Positions 58,288 to 64,000 of a DNA stretch of 64,000 nt are shown piece after piece. The stretch is from the NCBI GenBank assembly GCA_050008495.1, contig JBEKMN010000050.1, positions 1 to 64,000 on the forward strand, written 5' to 3'. The notes beneath the pieces are model-generated. The model was given only the letters and a program-made list of their open reading frames with translations, was not told the DNA's origin and did no database searches. The position numbers and the translations under genes were made by a program. Within the stretch, counting starts at the first letter, position 1, and each line of letters begins with the position of its first letter. The stretch is from CAVROP01 sp050008495 (lineage in GTDB: Bacteria > Acidobacteriota > Terriglobia > UBA7540).

Positions 58288-58650
58288 ATGGCAAGGGCGG
58301 CGACTAACTCGGATGCGTTCAACGCGGTGGCCGAGCCACGGCGCCGCGACATTCTGGTGCTTCTGGCGGACCGGGAGCGGCCCGTGACCGACATCGTGGC
58401 GGCGCTGGAAATGGAGCAGCCCTCGGTGTCGAAGCACTTGCGGGTGCTGCGCGAGGTGGGTCTGGTGCGGATGCGCCGGGAAGGGCGGCGAAAGCTTTAT
58501 CGAACCAATGCTGCGGCGATTCGTCCGCTGCACGAATGGGCCGGCGAATTCGAGCGGTTCTGGCGGCACACCTTGAGCCGCGTGAAAGAGCGGGCCGAAG
58601 CCAAGATGGCGGAGGCGGGCGCGAGCGAGGGCGACGCCGCGTCCAAGTGA
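58288..58650 (+). CDS. ArsR-family transcriptional regulator
   Basis: A 120-residue winged-helix regulator. The core is FNAVAEPRRRDILVLLADRE, RPVTDIVAALEMEQPSVSKH and LRVLREVGLVRMRREGRRKL, with the recognition helix in the middle; the C-terminal helix (HEWAGEFERFWRHTLSRVKE) is typical of the non-metal-sensing ArsR group paired with SRPBCC proteins. No metal-site cysteines are seen. ATG 58288 is chosen because it fits a leaderless promoter; ATG 58267 would lie inside the promoter spacer. The SRPBCC gene lies downstream past a repeat block. Confidence 0.9.
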   Translation: MARAATNSDAFNAVAEPRRRDILVLLADRERPVTDIVAALEMEQPSVSKHLRVLREVGLVRMRREGRRKLYRTNAAAIRPLHEWAGEFERFWRHTLSRVKERAEAKMAEAGASEGDAASK

Positions 58651-58742
58651 AGGCTTCGCCCCGCGCCAAGGACGAAGCATCTAACGGGGCATACGAAGTA
58701 TTCAAATCGGGGCTTTACAGGCTGCGGAAGAACGCCTGAATA

Positions 58743-59060
58743 CTGTCATTCTGAGCGGAGCGAAGTACAGGGCGAGATTCTTCGCTTCGCTCAGAATGAC
58801 AACGGGATTGGGCCGACTGAGGAGCGGAGATCAGGGCGAGATTCTTCGCTTCGCTCAGAATGACAACGGGATTGGGCCGACTGAGGAGCGAAGATCAGGG
58901 CGAGATTCTTCGCTTCGCTCAGAATGACAACGGGTTTTCGGAACAGGAGTCTGAACCTGCAAAGGAATGGAGCAGAGGTATGTCATTGGCACAGTGTCTG
59001 ATTATGGAGTCAGAATGACAACGGGTTTTCGGAACAGGAGTTTGAACCTGCAAAGGAATC
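58743..59060. repeat. R1-derived tandem repeats: 64-bp unit three times, then 91-bp spaced pair
   Basis: Units starting agggcgagattcttcgcttc at 58769, 58833 and 58897 (period 64) share attgggccgactgaggagcg. A following block agaatgacaacgggttttcg / gaacaggagt recurs at 58921 and 59012 (offset 91). Each 64-bp unit contains one R1 right arm. No gene lies between 58651 and 59117. Confidence 0.85.
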
Positions 59061-59117
59061 AAATTAGGAGACCACCAGGAGAGATTCGCGAAGATCAAAT
59101 TAACAAAAGGAGGAAAC

Positions 59118-59573
59118 ATGAGCACGGCAATGACGGTACCGAAGGTCGAGGATTTGACGCTGAGCATTACCGATGAAATTCATGTGAAGGCGACGCCGGA
59201 GGTGACTTTCGAGGCGCTGCTCGAGGAGTTGAGCTCAGGCATGACGGGAGCGGAGAACAAGCCCCTGCAGTTGAAGATCGAGGCTTGGCCGGGCGGGCGG
59301 TGGTACCGCGACCTGGGTGACGGGAATGGGCACCTGTGGGCGCACGTACAGGCGATCAAGCGGCCGACGCTGCTGGAGTTTTACGGGCCCCTGATGATGT
59401 CGTACGCCGTCGTGTCGAATGTGCAGTACCGGTTGAGCGAGGAGCCGGGCGGCACGTTGATCAAGTTTCATCATTTCGGGCTGGGAGTGATTTCGGACGA
59501 CTTTCGGAAAGGACTCGGCGAGGGGTGGAAGCACATCCAGGAGCGGGCGAAGCAGCGCGCGGAGAGGAAGTAG
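59118..59573 (+). CDS. SRPBCC / AHSA1-like domain protein
   Basis: A 151-residue START-like ligand-binding fold. Segments SITDEIHVKATPEVTFEALL, PLQLKIEAWPGGRWYRDLGD, HLWAHVQAIKRPTLLEFYGP and GEGWKHIQERAKQRAERK fit the activator-of-Hsp90-like SRPBCC family. AAAGGAGG gives a strong ribosome-binding site. It belongs with the ArsR regulator upstream, a common two-gene arrangement; a repeat array now separates them by 467 bases. The ligand is unknown. Confidence 0.88.
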   Translation: MSTAMTVPKVEDLTLSITDEIHVKATPEVTFEALLEELSSGMTGAENKPLQLKIEAWPGGRWYRDLGDGNGHLWAHVQAIKRPTLLEFYGPLMMSYAVVSNVQYRLSEEPGGTLIKFHHFGLGVISDDFRKGLGEGWKHIQERAKQRAERK

Positions 59574-60060
59574 TCACGCGCGTGGCGCATGCATCGCCCT
59601 TTGTGAATACGCCACTCGCGCGACCCGAATGCGTCGGCTCGGGAAATCGCAGACACCCCAGTGCAGGTGTCTGCGCCGGCCGGCGGGGGCCCTCGGCAAG
59701 CATCCGTGTGCGTGGGCTGGGAGCTGAGACAATTCGGTTTTCATCGTCGAATCGTCCGATGTAAACTCATCGAGGCAAATCGATCTCAAGATCGGGCATT
59801 CGACGAGGTGAGGAAGGACTGAAAACGAACTCGCCGTAAAGGGTGGCAGAACTATCCGCGGAGGGCCGCTGGAGCCGGAGTCCCCGGAGGTTCAACACAT
59901 AAGCACAGCACTTCCTGTCGGCCGCATCCAAAATTCCAGATTCAAAATTCCAGACCAGAGATCCTTGCGCGCGGCAGAAAACCTTGGGAAGAGCAGGCCA
60001 AAGGAAGCCCCGGGGGCTGCGACGCCGGCGAAGGGCCGTTGGATGTAAATCCCAGCGGCA
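59574..60060. other. Intergenic region without recognised gene
   Basis: Contains gtggcgcat / gaatacgccac words (59583-59620), a gcagacaccccagtgcaggtgtctgc palindrome at about 59650-59675 (arms gcagacacc / ggtgtctgc) and a ccaaaattccagattcaaaa word repeat (59928-59955). No supported coding region. Confidence 0.6.
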
Positions 60061-60442
60061 ATGATTCTGCTGGGTGTCATGGCAACAGGCGCGCTGGCCG
60101 AGGAGAGAAAAGGAAGCGTGCCGGAGCGCATTCCTCCCAAGCGCTCTTCACAAATTCGACTGGCCGGTTCTGCCCGAGAGCCCGAACTCGCTGATGGTCA
60201 AGGTGGAGGGCGCGTCCGTGAAGCTTGCCTGGGACACCCACGGTGGAGACGCGACCGCCGTTGCCGTGGAACGGCGCGTGGGCGACCAGGGGCCTTGGGA
60301 AAGCATCGCAAAGCTGCCCGCGGCTGCGAAGGAGTACCAGGACAACCACCTGCCGGGAGGCGAGGGTGCGTCCTACCGAGTTCGAGCCCTCAACGATGCG
60401 GGCGAATCAGCCTATCCCAACGTTGTCCGTGTCAAAAGATAG
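60061..60442 (+). pseudogene. Fibronectin type III-like gene remnant, probably frameshifted
   Basis: A signal-like start MILLGVMATGALAEE is read from 60061 in one frame. From about 60150 another frame carries FDWPVLPESPNSLMVKVEGA, VKLAWDTHGGDATAVAVERR, EYQDNHLPGG and SYRVRALNDAGESAYPNVVR, a single FN3 domain, and stops at 60442. One +1 shift would join them. It may be a decayed or truncated exported protein, or the FN3 frame may be translated alone from 60074. Confidence 0.4.
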
Positions 60443-60540
60443 AATTCGCTGAGCCCGGATTTCCCTCACGTAGGTTCCGCCAGGAAGCGTCGGAACGACT
60501 GCGCCAACCTTAAGTTAGAAGGTGTGAGAAACCAGCCGCC

Positions 60541-60635
60541 TGTCATCCTGAGCGAAGCGGAGGATCTCCGCAGTTTCGTATGACAGAGCGATTTACGAAC
60601 AACTGCTGAGATCCTTCGCTCCGCTCAGGATGACA
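60541..60635. repeat. R1 palindromic repeat
   Basis: tgtcatcctgagcgaagcgg on the left, ccgctcaggatgaca on the right, inverted. Rest of the 60443-60776 gap shows nothing else recognised. Confidence 0.85.
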
Positions 60636-60776
60636 CTCTGCAGATTTCCTCACACTTCTCACCTCGGCGTCCTGGGGGAAGACAGCGTTGGTGTGTGCTA
60701 TCATACCTGTTTCAGGGCATAGGTCGACAATTTCACAATTAACCGCGGGCGCTTTCGTCGCTGGAGGAAGCAGACA

Positions 60777-62078
60777 ATGGCTAAACGCATCGGTCCCCCG
60801 TCGCATCGCAAACCGGGAGCGCGTGCGGGTAAGCCCGGCACAGGCCGCTCCGGAACTGGTAGACCGGGCGGAAGGGCATCATCAGCTCCGGGGAGCGGGC
60901 AACCCGTGTTCGCGCAGCCGACGCATTCGCCCGATCCGACCGGATTCAAAGATCCAGTCACCGACCAGAAAGAGCCGGACGTGGCAGGCGTGCAGCCTGT
61001 TCCACAGCCCTCCACTTCCGGGGCGGAGCCGATCCTGACGCTGGCCACCATCTACGGAAGCCAAGGGGCGACCATTACACAGACGATTCAACAGTCAGGC
61101 CAGATCGTCTTTCACGCGGTGGGCGACACGGGAAGTGCGGAAGGACCGGCCACGCAGTCTCTGGTTGCCGATAAGATGGTTTCCGACTTCACGGAGACGA
61201 ATCCCGCGGACGTACCGTCTTTCTTCTATCATCTGGGTGATTTGGTCTATTACTTCGGCGAGGCCACCTACTATTACGACCAGTTCTACGAGCCCTACCG
61301 GTTGTACCCGGCGCCGATCATCGGAATTCCCGGAAACCACGACGGCATTGTGTACCCTGGCGATCCGGCGGCCAGCCTGGCTGCCTTCCTTGCGAATTTC
61401 TGTACCGCGGCGCCGGTTCCTGCGCCTGACGCCGGCGGCCTGGTGCGCACCACGATGACGCAACCGGGTGTTTACTACACGTTCGAGGCGCCGTTTGCGC
61501 GAATTCTGGGGGTCTACACGAACGTTCTGGAGGATCCCGGCGTTATTTCCGACCAGAATGGGACCTACCCTAAGTTGGGCGAGCGGCAGATCACGTTCCT
61601 GACAACAGCGCTGGAGCGCGTGAAGAGCGACAACTTCACGGGCGCCGTGATCATCGCCACGCACCACCCGCCCTTCACGGGCGGGTCGGAGCACGGCGGA
61701 AGTCCGCTGATGCTCCAGGATCTCGACAGCGCGTGCACGGCGGCAGGAGTCTGGCCGCATGCGGTGCTTTCCGGCCATGTGCATAATTACCAGCGCTTCC
61801 CACGGGTCGTGAGTAATTACCAGATTCCTTACGTGGTGGCTGGCTGCGGGGGACATGCGCCGCTGGTCAAGATGAGTTCAACTTATCGCACGCCGTATCC
61901 GGTTGACAGCACCCTGACGCTCGAGAGCTACGATGATACCGATTACGGTTACCTGCGCATCGTGGTGAACACGCAGACGATGACCATAGAATTTCATCCG
62001 CAGTCGGACGGCGGAACCACCAAGACGCCGGACGATACTGTGACCGTCGAACTTGCCACTCACACCATCAGTGGGTAG
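60777..62078 (+). CDS. Calcineurin-like metallophosphoesterase
   Basis: A 433-residue protein. Residues 1-75 are a basic, Gly/Pro/Ser-rich disordered stretch with no signal peptide. The phosphoesterase domain has all five metal motifs: AVGDTGSAE, YHLGDLVYYFG, PGNHDGIVYPGD, IIATHHPPFTGG and LSGHVHNYQRFPR (about 115-335). It is related to purple-acid-phosphatase-like enzymes. The substrate is not evident. No operon partner is obvious; the next gene is 231 bases away. Confidence 0.88.
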   Translation: MAKRIGPPSHRKPGARAGKPGTGRSGTGRPGGRASSAPGSGQPVFAQPTHSPDPTGFKDPVTDQKEPDVAGVQPVPQPSTSGAEPILTLATIYGSQGATITQTIQQSGQIVFHAVGDTGSAEGPATQSLVADKMVSDFTETNPADVPSFFYHLGDLVYYFGEATYYYDQFYEPYRLYPAPIIGIPGNHDGIVYPGDPAASLAAFLANFCTAAPVPAPDAGGLVRTTMTQPGVYYTFEAPFARILGVYTNVLEDPGVISDQNGTYPKLGERQITFLTTALERVKSDNFTGAVIIATHHPPFTGGSEHGGSPLMLQDLDSACTAAGVWPHAVLSGHVHNYQRFPRVVSNYQIPYVVAGCGGHAPLVKMSSTYRTPYPVDSTLTLESYDDTDYGYLRIVVNTQTMTIEFHPQSDGGTTKTPDDTVTVELATHTISG

Positions 62079-62309
62079 GAAAACCAACTGCCCTGCCAGT
62101 CAGAGTAGAGCGTGCCTTTCAGCCCGAAACCTCGGCTTGCCGGCGGTCAGGCGCGGAAGTCCCCAGCGCCACTCGAACAGCATTAGAATTGAGGTGTGAT
62201 CGAAGCTGCCGGCGCCACTGAGGCGACCGGCCTTCAGCTTCGCGCCGAGTACCTTCCGTCTTGCAGGCCGGCTCTCCGCACGAACCGGAGTCCCGGCAGG
62301 AGGCACGCC

Positions 62310-63176
62310 ATGTTCAATTCTGAGATGGGCATAAAGCGGAGCGCTGACATAGGAGGCTGGGTTGTCATGATTGCGGCGTTATGCATGTGTCCCGACCAAA
62401 TGGTCCGGGCGAGCGATTCCGCATCCCAAGGCGAGCGCTTTCGCTTGCCGCTCAGGACCCAAGTGCAGCCTTTCAAGGGCAGCAACGTCTGGGAAGCTGC
62501 ACGCTTTGAGAGCGTGTTCTCAAAGCGAGAGACCGCCGTCGTCATCTGCGACATGTGGGACAACCATTGGTGCGCGGGCGCGACCCGGCGAGTTAATGAG
62601 TTGGCGCACAAAATGGACCCCGTTCTCGAGATGTGCCGGGCCGCCGGAATTCTGGTCGTTCATGCGCCTTCGGATACGATGGATTTCTACAAAGACTATC
62701 CCCAGCGCCGCGTGATGCAGCTCCTTACACCCGTGACTCCTCCCGCGAGCCTGGGTTTGACTTCGCCGGCATTGCCCATTGACGATGCCGACGGCGGTTG
62801 CGACACTCCGGGCGACACGGAGCATCAAGCCTGGACGCGTGAGAATCCACTGTTATTCATTAAGGCAGATGATGTGATCTCGGATAACGGCGGAGAGATT
62901 TACAGCCTCCTCGAACAGGAGGGCATCAAGAATCTTTTCGTCATGGGCGTGCATGCCAACATGTGCATTCTGAATCGCACGTTCGCCATCAAGCAGATGA
63001 CCAACTGGGGGATCTCCTGCGTGCTGGTCCGCGATCTCACCGATGCCATGTACAACCCCCGCTCGCGGCCTCACGTTACTCACGCGGAGGGAACCGAGTT
63101 GGTCATCGAGTATATTGAGAAGTATTGGTGCCCAACCACACTCAGCGGAGATCTTGTAAACGCCCTGAAGAAGTAA
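62310..63176 (+). CDS. Isochorismatase-like cysteine hydrolase, exported
   Basis: A 288-residue protein with an N-terminal hydrophobic segment (GGWVVMIAALCMCPDQMVRA). The cysteine hydrolase fold is complete: catalytic Asp in AVVICDMWDNHWC, Lys likely in LLFIKADDV, and nucleophile Cys in VMGVHANMCILNR with the preceding cis-peptide region. The substrate is unknown; the family covers amidases and isochorismatases. ATG 62310 follows AGGAGG. Its end overlaps the convergent acetyltransferase by 35 bases. Confidence 0.85.
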   Translation: MFNSEMGIKRSADIGGWVVMIAALCMCPDQMVRASDSASQGERFRLPLRTQVQPFKGSNVWEAARFESVFSKRETAVVICDMWDNHWCAGATRRVNELAHKMDPVLEMCRAAGILVVHAPSDTMDFYKDYPQRRVMQLLTPVTPPASLGLTSPALPIDDADGGCDTPGDTEHQAWTRENPLLFIKADDVISDNGGEIYSLLEQEGIKNLFVMGVHANMCILNRTFAIKQMTNWGISCVLVRDLTDAMYNPRSRPHVTHAEGTELVIEYIEKYWCPTTLSGDLVNALKK

Positions 63177-63618
63177 CCTTCCTGATATCGTTCCAGACCA
63201 GCCAGTGATCGTTCAGCTTCTCTGCTCCATGCCGGATGTAGAAGGCGCGCGCCACGGCGTTCGAAGGGTCCACATTCACACATATTCGGAACGCCTTTTG
63301 TTCAACGAACCAACCCGCCAGCAGGCGAAGCAGCTCGGAGGCGATACCTGAGCCGCGCCGCTCCGGAATGACGTTGATCCACTGCAACTCACCGTCGCAC
63401 CCGTGGCGCCGGGTAAGGTGGCCGGCCACGAACGCAACTACGGAACTCTCCCCCACGGCAACATAACAACTTCTAGGCGGCAACGCGCGTTGCGGATTGT
63501 GTTCACCATTCAGGTAACCGGTTATGCGGTTAGTCCAAAACTCGAAGCGTCCCCATTCGGAAGCCCGGATTCGAGCCATGCCGGGGATGTCAGCTCTCTC
63601 GGATGACCTGTAGAGCAC
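63142..63618 (-). CDS. GNAT family N-acetyltransferase
   Basis: A 158-residue GNAT fold. The acetyl-CoA-binding motif A is INVIPERRGSGIASELLRLL (R-x-x-G-x-G/A) and motif B is VDPSNAVARAFYIRHGAEKL. An N-terminal strand/helix pair and CYVAVGESSVVAFVAGHL complete the fold. Acceptor substrate unknown. It overlaps the 3' end of the convergent hydrolase gene by 35 bases. Confidence 0.88.
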   Translation of the reverse strand: MLYRSSERADIPGMARIRASEWGRFEFWTNRITGYLNGEHNPQRALPPRSCYVAVGESSVVAFVAGHLTRRHGCDGELQWINVIPERRGSGIASELLRLLAGWFVEQKAFRICVNVDPSNAVARAFYIRHGAEKLNDHWLVWNDIRKVTSSGRLQDLR

Positions 63619-63648
63619 GGCGCTTTTCCTCAGTCTCCACTCACAACT

Positions 63649-64000
63649 CTACTCATATCGCAATGCTACCATAGGATCGACTTTCGTGGCCCGCCGGGCG
63701 GGCAGGTAGCAAGCGAGCAGCATAGTTGCGGTCAGGACGAGCGCCACCCCGATATAGGTGATCGGATCTGTGGGGCGTACTCCAAAGAGCAGGCCTGAGA
63801 GTACGCGGCTGAGGCCAAGCGCTGCCACCAGTCCGATTACCACTCCCGCAAGACTCAGCCGCATGCCCTGTTTCACCACCAGTGCGAGCACGTCCCGGGG
63901 TTCGGCTCCGAGCGCCATGTGTACGCCGAACTCTCGCGTGCGCAGCCCCACGTAGTAGGCCACCACGCCCGCGAGACCCAGCGCCGCCAGCAAAAGCGCC
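63649..64000 (-). CDS. ABC transporter permease (MacB/FtsX type), C-terminal part
   Basis: The frame runs off the window end, so only the last 117 or so codons are visible. They show the FtsX/MacB C-terminal domain: LAGVVAYYVGLRTREFGVHM, ALGAEPRDVLALVVKQGMRL and a final ACYLPARRATKVDPMVALRY. In Acidobacteriota such permeases are often long ADOP-type proteins with two FtsX domains. The ATPase partner is not in the window. Confidence 0.85.
   Translation of the reverse strand, partial: ALLLAALGLAGVVAYYVGLRTREFGVHMALGAEPRDVLALVVKQGMRLSLAGVVIGLVAALGLSRVLSGLLFGVRPTDPITYIGVALVLTATMLLACYLPARRATKVDPMVALRYE

Noticed and set aside
58769..59060. CRISPR array
   Set aside because: The units repeat completely, with no variable spacers, and only three copies; they derive from the R1 palindrome. 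No cas genes nearby.
59740..59830. c-di-GMP-type riboswitch at atcgaggcaaatcgatctca
   Set aside because: Only the GGCAAA-like piece is present; the partner GGGACGCAAAGCC-type motif is missing and no suitable gene follows closely.
1..64000. tRNA or rRNA genes
   Set aside because: No cloverleaf with a GGTTCRA arm and no rRNA-like segment was recognised by eye; a tRNAscan run would settle it.

Overview
This is a GC-rich stretch of a bacterial chromosome, most likely from an uncultured member of the Acidobacteriota. No rRNA or housekeeping marker is present, so this rests on gene content: a Ser/Thr kinase with C-terminal TPRs, an M56 peptidase fused to a TonB C-terminal domain under BlaI control, a MacB/ADOP-type permease, many Tat-exported sugar isomerases and Gfo/Idh/MocA oxidoreductases, and intergenic DNA full of dispersed palindromic repeats.

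Layout. 1-9.7 kb: an aa3-type cytochrome c oxidase cluster on the plus strand (cupredoxin-like protein, subunits II, I, III, a second III and IV, heme A synthase, heme O synthase, DUF420 protein), with a VOC protein between subunits II and I. 9.8-14.3 kb: zinc-ribbon protein, glycosyltransferase, MsrA, DoxX, a HEAT/barrel-sandwich membrane protein and a ferredoxin. 15-25 kb: Ser/Thr kinase-TPR protein, cupin, a metallo-beta-lactamase-fold protein lacking most metal ligands, archease, a GIDE-LemA-LemA operon and two beta-propeller genes, one frameshifted. 26-34.8 kb, mostly minus strand: a small winged-helix gene pair, a TPR membrane protein, a DUF4838 protein, two glycosyltransferases and a sugar isomerase. 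35-40.5 kb: a plus-strand sugar-metabolism run (Gfo/Idh/MocA, isomerase, aldo/keto reductase, isomerase, Gfo/Idh/MocA). 40.6-46.8 kb: an ECF sigma/anti-sigma operon, an Smr protein and a BlaI-M56 operon. 47-54 kb: acyl-CoA carboxylase beta subunit, an MntA/HepT-type toxin-antitoxin pair, FeoA-FeoB and an amino acid permease. 54.7-58.1 kb: an accessory patch (conserved hypothetical, DUF1828/DUF1829 protein, CxxC protein, RAYT transposase with REP-like inverted flanks). 58.2-64 kb: ArsR/SRPBCC pair, metallophosphoesterase, isochorismatase-like hydrolase, acetyltransferase and the end of an ABC permease.

The most unusual feature is a three-copy dispersed element (14.4 kb plus; 25.8 kb minus; 54.6 kb minus). 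Each copy begins with a near-identical consensus-like promoter (TTGACA, 17-bp spacer, extended -10 TGnTAGCCT) and continues into several hundred bases of non-protein sequence carrying reiterated GAACGAAGC..GAAAACAAAG modules. A second theme is the abundance of intergenic inverted repeats whose arms are reiterated short words. One repeat of another family lies in frame inside feoB. Two regulator genes (blaI and an arsR) share a predicted leaderless promoter of identical geometry, TTGACA-N18-TATTWT-N6-ATG. All functional statements are inferred from motifs read by eye; no database search was run.
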